In this document: positions 1 through 11,480 of the stretch, in pieces
Numbering within the stretch: the first letter of the stretch is position 1
How the letters are laid out: each line of letters starts with the position of its first letter
Assembly (NCBI GenBank): GCA_944990035.1
Contig: CALYLX010000070.1
Span: forward strand, 117,718 to 181,717
Reading direction: 5' to 3'
Length of the DNA stretch: 64,000 nt
Source of the DNA: Clitopilus passeckerianus
Lineage: Eukaryota; Basidiomycota; Agaricomycetes; Agaricales; Entolomataceae
Notes under the pieces: model-generated
Told to the model about the DNA's origin: nothing
Database searches by the model: none
The model's input: only the letters and a program-made list of their open reading frames with translations
Made by a program: the position numbers and the translations under genes

Positions 1-3000
1 GAGAAACTCCTTCTTAGGGCTTCATCTTCCACGATGACATTCTATTCTCGGAATAAGAATCGTGCGGAGATAGTGTGTAAACCACACATTCCTGGTGATA
101 ACCTTTATTGGTTAGATACCAAGATCACTTCTGCAAAGAAGATGGTCGCTGCATCATGCGTGTTTGCAGCCATGTACGACTTGTGGCATAAACGCCTCAG
201 ACATCCGTCTAAGGAAGTTTTACGCCGTAGTCAGGTACATACGCGGAAAGGTCCGCAGAACATCGAATTCCCAAAAGAGAATCCGATTTGCCAAGGATGT
301 GCACAAGGGAAAATGCCTTCAAAGTCTTTCCTGCCATCCGAATCTCGTGCAAAGGAACCCTTCGAGATGATTCATTCTGATCTGAAGGAATTTCCCGTGA
401 TTTCATATCACAAATACAAATACTTTATCTCCTTCTTGGATGATAACTCCTCCCATGGATGGGTGACGTTCCTTCGTAAAAAGTCGGAAGCCATCAAAGC
501 TATGGAAGACTTCGCTGCCATGGTTGACACCCAGTTCGGAGCTAAGATCAAATCTTGGCGTATTGATGGAGGGGGTGAATTCACCAAGTTTGAGAATGCA
601 CTGAGACAACGTGGCATTCAGATTCAGAAAAGTGCACCGCACACGCCTCAACAAAATGGCCGTGCAGAGCGCTTTAACCGAACCATCATGGATAAAGCAA
701 TGGCTATGCATCACGATGCTTGCCTCCCTAACATGTGGTGGGAATTCTCTGTGGCACATAGTGCTCATCTATACAACCGAACTCCAATTCGAAGAATCGA
801 TTGGAAAACACCCCACGAGGTTATCTATAAGGAGAAACCAGACATTTCTCACCTCCGTGTATTTGGTTGTGGTGCTTACGTTTACCTCCCTGAGGACAAA
901 CGTCCCAACAAACTTGCTCCGAAATCGGAACTCATGTTGTACCTTGGTACAGAACCGGGTATGAAGGCGCACAAATTCATGCGACTTCACAACAACACAA
1001 TATTTGTTGGAACTACAGCACTATTTGATGAAACACTATTCCCCAAATGTCCTGAACACAAAAGTCGTGGCATCACACGTATAGGTGATAAACCTTTGAT
1101 GCAAGACCCGGAACATCATGTTTCGGATCAACAAATTCCTTCGGAATCGGGAGATGATGACAATGATGGTCCAGAACCACCTAGTCAACATCAAAATGAT
1201 CATGCTTCTGATCACACCCGAACCCCTTCTCCTTCTCCACCTTCCACTCCGAAACCTAAATCGGACAAGGGTAAAGGCAAAATGCCTACCGTGGAAGAGG
1301 AACCTGAGGAAGTCTCTGATAACGAAGACTTCTATGTTGATGACCCAACATCGACAGGTCAGGGTTCCGCGTATCCACCTAATCAGTCCGATAATGGACA
1401 ACGACCATATCAAATTGATCCATCTAAATTCCGACTTCGTCGAATTGACGTGGAAAACTGGAGATCACTTCCAGATCGTGCTCAATTTGAAAATAATAGC
1501 GGACCGCAACTGCCTCAAGGCATACCATTGCGACGCTATCCCCATAGGATACGTACCATTACCAGAAAACCTGGCAATGTATATGGAGAAAATCATCTTC
1601 CCTCTGAAATTCAAAGGGACATTCTCATGGACAGATATTGGAAAAAGACCGTGGGTGAAATGCCTGGGCGCGCCAGACAAGTACCATGATCCGGTTATGA
1701 CCATCGTCAGGCTACATTTCAGCCAACTGACACGATGGAAGGGATCACAACCTCCAATACTAGCGAACAGTCCGAGAATGATGACGATCAACCATCAGGA
1801 GAACAGGTTGAGGATCGCATCCAAGGCGTTGTGCCTGAACAGAAATTGCCACATCCGCCGAAACGGCCTCGTGAAGATTCTGATGCTAATCTCGCTTGGG
1901 CACAAAAACTGTGCAAGGAAGGGGGTGTGCCATTGATACAATACTTACTCCATCAGGCAGACCTGGCTATGCCAGCTGATGAGTATACTCCACCGTATCT
2001 TCACGCACTTCTATCGGATAGTTCTACACCTAGACTACCCAACATTCGCGAGATGCAATTCCGCGATATTGCTCGACTGCCAAAAGCGGAGCAGAAGGAA
2101 TGGCATAATGCATGTCAACAGGAGCTTGAGGTGCTCCGTGAACGAGACGTGTATGAGCTAGTTGATCCACCTAAAGGCCGAAAGATTGTCAAGAACCGTT
2201 GGGTATTTGACATCAAATCTAATGGTCGCAAAAAGGCTAGGCTTGTTGCCAAAGGCTTCTCACAGATCAAGGGTATAGATTTTGATGAGATCTTTTCCCC
2301 GGTTGTACGCTTTGAAACCGTTCGAACTCTATTTGCACTAGCCGCATTAGAAGGATGGCACATTCAAGGTGTTGATATGAAAACTGCCTTTCTATATGGA
2401 AAACTCGAAGAGGAAATCTATATGGAGCAACCAGAAAGATTTAAATCCAAAAGCCACCCAAATAGAGTCTGTAGATTCAAACGGGCACTATATGGCCTTA
2501 AACAAGCAAGTCTCTCTTGGTGGAAAGAGATGACGAAATCCATGGAAGCATTGGGTTTCAAACGAACAACATCCGACGCAGGTGTCTTTGTACATCATAC
2601 TAAAGATGGCAAAACTGTTGTTGCTGTCGTGTATGTCGACGATGCAATGTTCATGGGGTCTGATCGGAACCTCGTCTTGAAGATGAAATCCGCATTCATG
2701 AAGAAATGGGAATGCCGAGACCTTGGTGACACTAAGGAATTCCTACGCATGCGCATTACTCGGGACAAGAACACGATCAAACTTGATCAAGTTCCTTATC
2801 TCCAAAAAGTATTGCAACGCTATGGAATGACTAATGCTAAAACCACTTATACTCCACTGCCATCTGGCTGGAAACCTAAAACCAATACTGAGGCTCCCAA
2901 TCCCAAGATCAAATCAGAGTTTCAATCCGTGATCGGATCTCTGTTATATCTCATGCTAGGCACACGGCCCGATATTGCCTTTGCGGTAATCAAACTATCG

Positions 3001-3606
3001 CAGTTGTCTGCAAATCCAAGCAAAGAGCATCTCGAAAAGGCCAAACATGTGCTAAGGTACTTAGCTACCTACCCCAACTACTCACTTGTCTACGACGGAG
3101 CTAGTAATGGTGGTCTGCATGCATATACAGATTCTGATTGGGCGTCTGACGAAAACATGCATCGCTCTACATCAGGATATATTATGAAACTCGCCAATGG
3201 ACTTATCTGTTGGACGTCGAAAGCGCAGAAAACAATTGCGCTATCATCGACAGAAGCTGAATACATGGCTCTGTCAGACACATGTCGACAAGTCACATGG
3301 CTTCGGTCACTCTTGTCTGAAATTGGTCTTCCTGAAACTGAACCTACTATGGTTATCGGTGATAATCAGGGATCGATCTTTATCGGATCAAATCCTGTCC
3401 AGGAACGCCGGACTAAACACATTGATATTCGCTATCACTACGCCCGCGAATGTGTTGAAAACGGTATCATAGAGTTATACTTTATACCTGGAAATGAGAA
3501 CACTGCTGACATGCTGACCAAGAATTTGGACCGTGTCAAATTTGAGCAGTTCAGATCTCAACTTGGACTTGAGTTTTACTCGTCTAAGAACAAAGACACA
3601 CAATAG
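1..3606 (+). pseudogene. copia pol polyprotein (integrase-RT-RNase H) with one in-frame stop
   Basis: This is one continuous frame from base 1 to a TAG at 3604-3606, interrupted only by TGA at 1687-1689. The GAG-pre-integrase zinc region (HKRLRH...CQGC) lies near 180-300. The integrase core shows its acidic triad at HSDLKEF (~373), RIDGGGEF (~560) and NGRAERF (~657), with the usual TPQQNG context. A Ser/Pro/Glu-rich linker spans ~1100-1450. After the stop the frame resumes with reverse transcriptase: VDMKTAFLYG, LYGLKQA and the catalytic YVDDAMF near 2630. RNase H follows, with YTDSDWA (~3125), SSTEAEYMAL (~3250) and GDNQGSIF (~3360). The proteins copy the element RNA and insert the cDNA into the genome. 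The TGA sits in the linker between integrase and RT, and no frameshift accompanies it. It would arise from CGA by one C-to-T change at a CpG, as is usual in methylated fungal repeats. The call as broken is an inference. Confidence 0.85.
1687..1689 (+). other. in-frame TGA inside copia pol
   Basis: Reading the integrase frame, a TGA stop follows a Gln-Val-Pro sequence. The next codons continue in the same frame without another stop until 3604. It lies in the non-conserved linker between integrase and reverse transcriptase, so the protein domains on each side are intact. Confidence 0.95.
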
Positions 3607-3624
3607 GTGGTCTTTGAGGGGGTG
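3607..3624 (+). other. polypurine tract region of copia element
   Basis: The stretch between the pol stop and the LTR contains GAGGGGGTG directly before the TGTTGA terminus. This is the expected place and composition for the plus-strand priming site of an LTR retrotransposon. Confidence 0.6.
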
Positions 3625-4020
3625 TGTTGAATTGACGTGTACCACTCACATGACTAATCATGTGACATCACATGATCTAGTATTGCGCCATATCGCACCA
3701 TTGTTACGCCTTCTTACAAATACGCCTCATGGCAACTCACGTGACACTTCATGACTACTTATGACTCATTCCGTGTCACTTCCGTACTATATTTAGCACA
3801 GAACATTCTAGATATGCTTACATATACATGGTCTGTGCATGCTCTCCTTATGTATATAAACCTATGTACTTCACCTCAATACATTGGAGACTTCTCTAGT
3901 CTTATTACATAGTTCGCTTTACCTCACAACCCTACACTTAGCTCAAGGTAGGCCGCTCTGCAACTTCCCTCGCTGGAAGGCATGCTTGCTCGACAAACTA
4001 TGCTGAAAAAAGTTCTAACA
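3625..4020 (+). repeat. putative 3' LTR of copia element (about 396 bp)
   Basis: It begins TGTTGA and ends CTAACA, an imperfect TG...CA inverted terminal pair of the copia type. It lies directly after the purine tract. A TATATAAA at 3853-3860 is a good TATA box for the U3/R boundary. The 5' part is rich in short palindromes and TGAC-type motifs. The right border is chosen from the terminal CA and the change to AT-rich DNA. It cannot be verified without the 5' LTR. Confidence 0.7.
3657..3676. promoter_or_regulatory. 20-nt palindrome in LTR U3 (bZIP/bHLH-like site)
   Basis: Nine-base perfect arms ATCATGTGA and TCACATGAT flank a two-base centre. Within the same U3 there are also CACGTGAC (3739-3746) and TGACTCA (3762-3768), the latter identical to the consensus of Gcn4/AP-1 type bZIP factors. 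Such sites could drive stress-responsive transcription of the element. Function is inferred from motif identity only. Confidence 0.4.
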
Positions 4021-5061
4021 AAGGGGGAAACAGGTTTCTATGGGTAGAACAATGCAATATATGTGTATTTTTGTGGAAAAAATGGACAATATAACTTTTG
4101 GACTAACGACCTAGAGGCAGACCACCCATCCCCAACCCCTAGTCCTGGCAACAGCCAGTCCTCACCTCTTGTTTATAACAGTTAAGCACTTTGAAAATGT
4201 TTGAGCAAGATGTTGTTCTTCTAATAACTCTAAAAATATCTCATTGCTAGATTACATAGCAATTCTTCTATGAGTGTGTTTATAATAAGCTTATAACATA
4301 TTCTATTCTTATTAAAAGTTCTCAAGATATTTAACTTGAGTTTATATTAAAAAACAGTAAAAATGTAATACACAAATGACCTAAGAATGCAAACACATGA
4401 TATTTCCCAGCAACTTATAAGCTCAATAAGTGTTATCAAGCCCTACCATGCATATGATATACATGAGAAAATTGGCTGTGATGTTAGTTTTCATAGCAGT
4501 ATTAAGTTGGCTTGAAAAAATAGCTATATTTTTGTTATTATTTCTTTGACTATACATTTGGGTATTCATAGACTGGGCAGTAAAACAGCACAATATAAGT
4601 TTTTATACTTCCAACACATTAATAGAATACTGATAATTAGTTTTATTTCTGCATTCTTGATTATTCTTGCAAAGCTCAGCAATTTCATTTATTTATCCCA
4701 ATAATTTCAACTTGAATTATAGTGTAAATGTGTATGCAAATGCCCAGTTTAGGCAAAAATTTATGTGACTTCTACAGCGCTAATGTTGTGCTATTGGCCT
4801 GTATGCTAAGCCCAGAGATGCCATTTCCATGGATGGCATATCTGGTTATATTCACAAAACTAACTACACAGCCTTATGTTATAGCAGTGTTATAGCAGAA
4901 GAAAAGAACCTGACCCGTGAAGCCAATAGCAGGTCTACTAGCTCTGATTATGTGATGCCTTCACAGCCACCTAGGCTTGACCTTGCTGCTCGCTGCCGAC
5001 ATCTCTATCATCATCGTCGTATTCGTCGTCCCTTCCGTCCTCCTTCAGGTTACCATCTCAA
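4021..5061. other. AT-rich intergenic DNA without a supported gene; 5' leader of P1 gene at its right end
   Basis: From about 4050 to 4800 the sequence is clearly richer in A and T than the rest of the window, with homopolymer runs and no long open frame. It abuts the LTR and may be older repeat DNA. From about 4900 the composition returns to normal. A CCAAT motif occurs near 4920, and a pyrimidine-rich tract near 5005-5050 just before the P1 ATG looks like a ribosomal-protein 5' leader. No RNA gene was recognised. Confidence 0.5.
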
Positions 5062-5643
5062 ATGGTAAGTAAAACTGCTTCTATTCAGGTGTATTCAATG
5101 GCGTCGGCAAGGTTCACGGCGGGCATGACGATTTGTGGATGGATGCGAACTCTTACCTCCAGATAACGCTTGACCGCAAATTTCAAATGCTCACAATCCC
5201 TTGCGTTTGTAGTCTGAACTCGCATCAACATACGCCGCTCTTATCCTCGCCGATGAAGGCATCGAAATCACGGTATGGCGTAGCTTGTTTGTCCAATGAA
5301 TTCCGAACTCACTCAAATTGCAATCAGTCGGACAAGCTCATCGCACTAACAAACGCTGCCGGTGTCGAACTTGAACCCATCTGGGCCAGTCTACTCGCGA
5401 AGGCTTTGGAGGGAAAGAACGTGAAGGAGCTGCTATCAAACGTTGGCTCAGGGGGAGGTGCACCCGCTGCTGCTGCCCCTGCTGCTGGCGGTGCCGGCGC
5501 ACCTGCTGCTGAGGCACCAAAAGAGGAGAAGAAGGAAGAGGAGAAGGAAGAGTCAGACGAAGATATGGTATGCGATGTGCTACGATCCCAGAAGTATTCG
5601 AGAGCTAACTTATTTGCAACAGGGCTTCGGTCTCTTCGATTAA
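5062..5643 (+). CDS. RPP1: 60S acidic ribosomal stalk protein P1
   Basis: Four coding exons (5062-5064, 5213-5272, 5328-5567, 5623-5643) give a 107-residue protein, the normal size for P1. The N-terminal helical domain reads [20 protein letters not shown] and continues with [19 protein letters not shown]. An Ala/Gly/Pro hinge and an acidic Lys/Glu stretch follow, and the protein ends in the conserved ESDEDMGFGLFD tail that contacts elongation factors. P1 forms heterodimers with P2 on P0 in the large-subunit stalk and recruits and activates translational GTPases. The first coding exon is just the ATG, followed at once by GTAAGT, so methionine and Ser2 come from separate exons. The last exon carries only the GFGLFD tail. 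All splice phases agree. The copia LTR lies about 1 kb upstream. Confidence 0.95.
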
Positions 5644-5997
5644 TCTCGTGCTGGGCGGCTGCTCGCACTTCTCTATTACATCTTATTACCCTTCTGTCGC
5701 CCTCGCAGACCACATCAAAATGCACAATTCGCATGCATACGAATTATCTGAATATGTACCATTGTGTGAAGCCGAGCTATATAGTATGAGCATCTGTGCT
5801 CGCCCAGCCCTAAGTGGTGATTGATTCGCGTAAATCCTACCAACGAACTTTGCTCGGTACCTTCATGTCTGATGCATTGGAACTGTTCAATGCATAGCGC
5901 ACGCTCGAGCATTATGAAGAGGGTTGTTGCCTCGTGTATCCTGACGAAGCATCCTTTCCCGTGGGTGAGATGCTTGACAGCTCTCTCAACAGCCAAT

Positions 5998-8466
5998 ATG
6001 TCATTGTATAACCGACTGACGGAAATACCAGCCCCGGTTTCTGCAAACTTCACCTCTCCAAACGGTAAGTGACTTCAACCTATAGGTCCATACCATATCC
6101 CTCTCAATCCGTTCGATGCAGTCGTTCAAGTTGCCTCTTCTTTCCATGATCACCTCCGAAACGCGAAGTCAACCACCAAAGCTACATTCACGCTGTCCAC
6201 CAATCCGCCGACCGTAACCCCGCAGCAACATGATTCTGAGGTTGTTGGACTAGCCTACTCAACCTCCAAGAAGCTACGGGTTGTATTACGCGAGACCGCC
6301 AAAGATCAGAAGCGATACGTCGAGATATGGGAGGAAGAAGGGAATGCCCTCCAGACCGTGTTGGATGTCACCGATTTACACAAGTCGTTCCTAATGGATG
6401 GTGCGTAGCTCTCCATATTCAGCTATACATCAGAAATTTGAGGCCCTGAACAACATAGAACATATCGCGTCCCTGACATTTTCCCCAAACGAAACCTCAG
6501 TCCTCTATACCGCAGAAGCCAATGCCCCGGAGGCAAACGATGCCGACCCTTACGCCAAATTTCGCTTTACGCCCCACTTTGGCGAGGGAATAGCAGGCAA
6601 AAAACGACCAACGATATTCCTCCTATCTTGGGGTAGCACAGGCTCAACCGACAAACCGCAGCTCACGTCTCTCAAAATCCAGTCCTCTGCACTCTTTGCG
6701 CAAGCAGTCTTCGGTCCTCACGGAGATCGACTGTTCGCAACAGGATACGAATACACGAAAGACCATCGCCTTCTTGGTATCAAGTATTGCGTCAATCGCC
6801 CATCTGGCATCTGGGAAATTCCTCTGCCTTCATCAGCTCAGCAGTCCGCAGATTCGAATAGCACCCTAGACTGCAGTGCAACGAAATTGACCCCTCCTTC
6901 TATCTCTTGTCGTTCGCCGCGTCTTCTGAAAACAGATAACGGCAAGGATACGTTGGTGTGGCTTGCCGCTCCGTCAGGCGGCCCTCATAACACCACATCA
7001 TCTCTCTACTCCATAGATGTTTCAAAACCTGAACCAACCCAACCTAACGCTGCTCATAGGGTGGTTGGAGTGGTCGACGAACCCGCAACAAGCACGTTCC
7101 CCGGACTCTACCCCGACTACAATCTCCCACCATTTCCTTTCGTTCAGAGCTGCAATTCCGACTACCTGATCACACATTCAATCTGGGGTTCTCGTACCAC
7201 CGTCCTTCGCATCTCCCTTCTGGAAGGCACCGTCCATGACCTCACTCCAGACCAAGATAATCAAGGCTATAGCTGGAAGGTTTTAGCCACTGACAACCAA
7301 AACCAGGTCGTCTGCGTTCGGAGTACACCTTCAAGCCCTGGGGAACTGATGTTGGGTAAATTCAACGAGGAGATGGAAGTGACATGGTCGGTTTTGCAGA
7401 AACCTAGCCTTTCACCAGAGGGTTTGTTGTCCCACAACTGATTGCACGCGTATGCTCACCAGTTCGTTTCAGTTGAGGAGGCTCTTTCCGGCCTTCGTTA
7501 CTCTATCGTACCTATTCCATCTCGTGGCGTCACGGAGGCTATAGTTATCCAGCCGCCTCCCTCCGATTCTATCCCTCCTTGCATCACCTCGCCTCATGGA
7601 GGACCGCATGGCACATTGACAACCACATTTGCTGCTTCTACAGCTGCCCTCGCTCTGGAAGGATGTAGGTATTCTTGTGCATCTCGCTGATTGGTGTATG
7701 CTGACCTCGCATTAGACACAATCGCCCTGGTTAACTATACCGGTTCACTCGGCTTTGGGGAATCAGCGGTCCGCGCCTTGATTGGCAACTGTGGTTCCTT
7801 GGATGTTGGAGACTGTATAGAAACCACTCGCCATCTTGTTAAGCTAGGAATCGCTTCCGACGGGCCTGGTCGCCACTTCGTATCGGGAGGAAGTCACGGG
7901 GGCTTCCTTGGGGCTCACCGTATGTTCCTTCGTTACACTCACCGTCTTCATGGTGATGCTGAATCACATCTGCAGTTATCGGGCAGTATCCGGATGTTTA
8001 TACGGCTGCAGTGCTTCGAAACCCAGTCATTTCAGCAGCGGAGATGACGAACACGGACATTCCAGATTGGTACTACTCAGAGTTCGGGCTCGACTATCCC
8101 GTCTCTTCGTCGCCTGTCGCTGGCACGGAATCAAACGCAGATGTGGCTACAGCAGCCCCTCCTATCGTCACACCTGAGATTTTCAAGCAAGTCTATTCGG
8201 CTTCCCCGATCGCACACGTGCAGAACGTTCGTGCTGGAGTTCTCCTGCTGATCGGTGCTGTCGACCTCAGGGTGGCGCCTCAACAAGGAATGAACTATTA
8301 TCATGCACTCAAGGGACTGCGTAGCAAGGAGAAAGATGCAGCAGAGGTTGAAATGCTGGTCTTTGAGGGTGAAAGTCACCCCTTAGAAGGCGTCGAGGCA
8401 GCTAGAGTAGGTTGGGAAGCAGCGAGAGACTTCCTTATGCGTAGGCGCCAACGGGTAAAGGCTTGA
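5998..8466 (+). CDS. acylaminoacyl-peptidase-like prolyl oligopeptidase family serine peptidase
   Basis: Six exons (5998-6064, 6122-6400, 6459-7421, 7473-7664, 7716-7919, 7976-8466) encode 731 residues, close to the ~730 of acylpeptide hydrolases. The N-terminal two thirds form the propeller-like part. The C-terminal alpha/beta hydrolase domain shows NYTGSLGFGE, the nucleophile elbow GGSHGGF (Ser), an Asp in LLIGAVDLRV and a His in GESHPLEG, giving a complete catalytic triad. Family members remove N-acylated amino acids from short peptides in the cytosol, or cleave acyl-peptides more broadly. TGA triplets at 7439 and 7688 fall inside introns and do not break the gene. The ATG at 5998 was chosen because the family-like sequence starts there. 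An in-frame ATG at 5821 would add an unlikely Cys-rich extension. Confidence 0.88.
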
Positions 8467-9335
8467 TCCCTCATCTTTCTGGGAGTACGGTCTCTTGGCC
8501 GAGATAACCCTATTCAACCTTACGATAACTTTGCTTAAGCCTTCTTTAGCTCCACACACCAACAATAAGCAGATAGGAGATCGGCCTTTGGAATGTAATA
8601 TAACTTGGTCGCTATCGTTGTGTTTGTTACGCCAGTGTCTTGTAAGTCCTTGTGACAACATTCTCATGAGGTCTGGGAAATTGAAATGGGTCGAAATTCC
8701 CCAATCAAGTAATCTGACGGGTGTCCAGCAGCACCGAACATCTCGACCATCTCTGCTCCTTATCAGCGATTATCTCTCCGCGCTGCATTGAGTTGTTGGG
8801 GGCCCTGGCGGGTAAGGTATACGGCGCCAATCGCTATGAGGACAGGAATTGTCAGATTTGATTTGATCGCCGACTTTTCCCCTCACTGACCGGTATTCAT
8901 CTTGAAAACTTCATTCCAGACTGCTCACTGCATACGGTAGCTTTCATTTGCAGCGTGAAAATGTCAATGGTTCCATACCGTTCACACGACTGACAAGGAA
9001 ATGACAAATTAAAAGCTGGCAGGGGCTGGCTGAATTGTGGTGCCTTTGTCACTGACGTTCCGGCTCTCCAACTACTTCTCGACATCACATGCAACTGCTC
9101 GGTGTAACAAGGTTTATGGACCTCGTGCTATCAGTTCTCCCGGGGAAGAAAAGTCGATGAGGGCGCCACTAACAAACAACCGGCCTGGTTCCTTTCTTGT
9201 CAATCAATTTTCCTTTGGAAATTCTGCAAAACATGCCCTTGTGTATTCCGCGCTCAAGAGATAAATGTGGACACCTGAAATTTATGGCGGGTTTTCTCGC
9301 ATGCCACTCTTTTCTCCTCGTACCAATACTGCGAA
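8467..9335. other. intergenic, no supported gene
   Basis: This holds the 3' flank of the peptidase gene and the 5' flank of the DUF6534 gene. Only short frames without family resemblance or consistent splicing are present. No RNA gene or repeat was recognised. Confidence 0.6.
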
Positions 9336-11291
9336 ATGACTGTCATTCCTTCACTCGACAACACCATCGGCGCTGCCTTCTTGGGGACATGTTTTGCTTG
9401 CATGTGAGTTCCTTAGACCAAAGCCCTCTTCGAGAGGGATCAGCGCTGATGCCCTGCACCCTCAAAGGCTCTATGGGGTTACCAACCTGCAGGTATACAT
9501 GTATTACAACAGGTATGAGAAGGATTGGGCTCTGCACAAGATATCGGTGAGTTATATATACGACAGCCATGAATCAAGATACATTCTGATCCCGTGCAGG
9601 TTGCTCTTTTATGGTACTTTTCTCTTCGGTCTTCACGCTGCAGCGTTCACCCATCTACCCTTGGGCTCTAGGTTCTTGGATACCTTGCATCTGACCCTCA
9701 CGATCTTTGCCATCTATCATTATCTCATCACCTCTTTCGGACATCTTGAAGCCCTGCAACTAGTCCATTGGTGAGCCCCTTCCATGCAGCTGTGTTAAAC
9801 AGAACGCTAAGGTTCCATACTAGGTCATACAAGGTGATTCTCCTCGAAATGGAATATGCATGGCGGTCCTAAAAATTGAACCAGTTACAAATTGCAGTGA
9901 ATGTGAGGTCAAGATGACTCGATATCAATAGGATATGGCTCACTAATTTAATGCCATAGGTTGTGATTGTTCTGCTGGTACAGAGTCTCTACGCTTTCAG
10001 GATATGGAGATGTGAGTGTCCTCGTTCAGATTGAGTTGCTAGAGCTTACAGTATGGCCGTCCATCTTACAGTTGGCAAGCATTATCAGCGTGTTTGGCCT
10101 ATTCTTGTGGTACGGGGTTTCATTGCTGCATTGGAACTTGGATTCTTTACTGACCTCCGCGGAAGGGAGTGGTAGTTTTGGCTGGATACGGTGAGATAAC
10201 ACCTTCAGGTTCTGCATTCCCCACCTCTGAGACTATTCTTTCTAGCTGTTGGCATCCGTGCGTTCTTTTCCAATCTCATGTATCTCTTGTACCTGATTTC
10301 AGTCACTAGTTCTTGCTGTTAAAACGTGCGTCTGTCCGTTATGACTCGTTGACGAGTCTCCTCAATAGTGCTGCTAAACAGATATGGCCTATCCACTTTC
10401 GAGGACCTAAAGCCAGACTCTGTCCGGGTAGGCAATCTACGCGCTGTCTATCGTTTCAGTCTCTGACTCTCCATTTCCAGGGCCCAGTCATCGCTTCCTT
10501 TGCGACATCCACCTTTGTGGATATCGTGATTGCAATCGCTGTCTGCTTCTACCTTATTGGAAGCAAATCTGGGTTTTCAAGGTGATGCCGAATCTTTTAC
10601 AATTCAAGATATCCTCCTCAACCTTTCATAGCACCAACAACAAAATTCTATCCGTCGTTCGAATGACGTTAATATCAGGATGTCTGACCAGGTAAGTCAC
10701 CTTTCATGTCTGCCTTGCTGAACCTTTGTTCATCCGTTACCCAGTGCTTGTTCCCTCGCATGCGTCATTACCGTAAGTTTATCCTATTGCACGTCAAGCA
10801 ATCCCTCACCTGATATCTGTTCTATCAGTTCGTCACCATGCCCAACACACTCATATTCCTCGGTATCGAGTTTCTGCTCACTAAACGTATGTAGAACGAT
10901 TCCGACAACTCTCGAAGCCGTGATTACTGATGTCACATCAGTCTATATCAACAGCTTTTTGGCGATGTATGCTTCTTTCCCCTCTTGCCTTTATCTCCCA
11001 TGTTGACATCTTTATCAGGTTGAATGCACGCCAAAGCATAAGGAATGCCGACTCATCGACCGGAAGCTCCTGGAGGGTTTCCAAGGTGGTAAATGTGGGT
11101 GGAGGAAGAGCACATCACGGTACAAGCTTCCAGATTCAAGAAACGAGCAAGGTGAGGCTCATGTCGCTTCTACCTTGTTCCACTGTTTCTTACTCCAATA
11201 ACAGGAAGGGTATCCGTTAACACCAATAAGCGAATACAGCCATAAGGATTTGCCTTACGCTGGCGGTCCAAGTCGAAGAATAGAGTTCTAA
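9336..11291 (+). CDS. DUF6534 seven-transmembrane protein, copy A
   Basis: Nineteen exons join in phase to a 322-residue protein: 9336-9403, 9468-9546, 9600-9613, 9672-9770, 9824-9833, 9885-9902, 9960-10011, 10072-10109, 10166-10190, 10246-10257, 10310-10325, 10382-10427, 10481-10581, 10632-10691, 10745-10772, 10829-10886, 10942-10966, 11019-11151 and 11205-11291. Landmarks are the first helix with LGTCFACMLYG, then NLQVYMY, the loop LWFLDTLHL, VQSLYAFRIWRLGKHYQRVWPILV, and a last helix ending IFLGIEFLLTKLYINSFLAMLNAR. Seven hydrophobic helices and a polar cytoplasmic tail match DUF6534, a family expanded in Agaricomycetes with no proven function. Exons of 10, 12, 14, 16 and 18 nt make standard prediction difficult. 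A paralogue with the same architecture lies at 24683-26600. Confidence 0.85.
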
Positions 11292-11480
11292 ATATGTAGC
11301 ATATACTTCAAATTGTATTGTAGAACGGATAAAATTGTATTGGACATTTTAGACTACTGATAGTGCTGAGAGAGATATTCGTGCCCCCGCCTTCAGACGT
11401 TTAGCTGGTAGAGCTGCTTGATGCAGCTACATATTTGTCTCGAGGCACAGATTGCAGCACACCTGACCAAAAGGCGAGAG
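11292..11480. other. convergent 3' ends, DUF6534-A and WRAP53-like genes
   Basis: A 189-base spacer separates the stop codons of two convergent genes, so their 3' UTRs probably overlap or abut. No separate feature is visible. Confidence 0.5.

Larger units (their letters stand above)
1..4020 (+). mobile_element. Ty1/copia LTR retrotransposon, 3' part (left end outside window)
   Basis: The domain order is integrase, then reverse transcriptase, then RNase H, which defines the Ty1/copia (Pseudoviridae-type) order rather than gypsy. The reading frame is already open at base 1, so gag, protease and the 5' LTR lie to the left of the window. A purine-rich tract follows the pol stop and leads directly into a putative 3' LTR that starts TGTTGA and ends CTAACA. 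Because the 5' LTR is not visible, neither LTR-LTR divergence (age) nor a target-site duplication can be judged. The single in-frame stop in pol suggests a decayed copy or a rare readthrough site. Confidence 0.93.

Noticed and set aside
1118..1936. 272-codon open frame in another frame of the copia element
   Set aside because: It overlaps the pol linker and RT start and has no transposon or host family resemblance. It is a shadow of the low-complexity linker.
5324..5734. 136-codon minus-strand frame over ribosomal P1
   Set aside because: It is the antisense of the Ala-rich and acidic P1 exon and shows only mirrored composition bias.
7439..7690. Two in-frame TGA stops in the serine peptidase gene, suggesting a pseudogene
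   Set aside because: Both lie inside short introns (7422-7472 and 7665-7715) with good splice sites. Removing them restores family sequence in frame.
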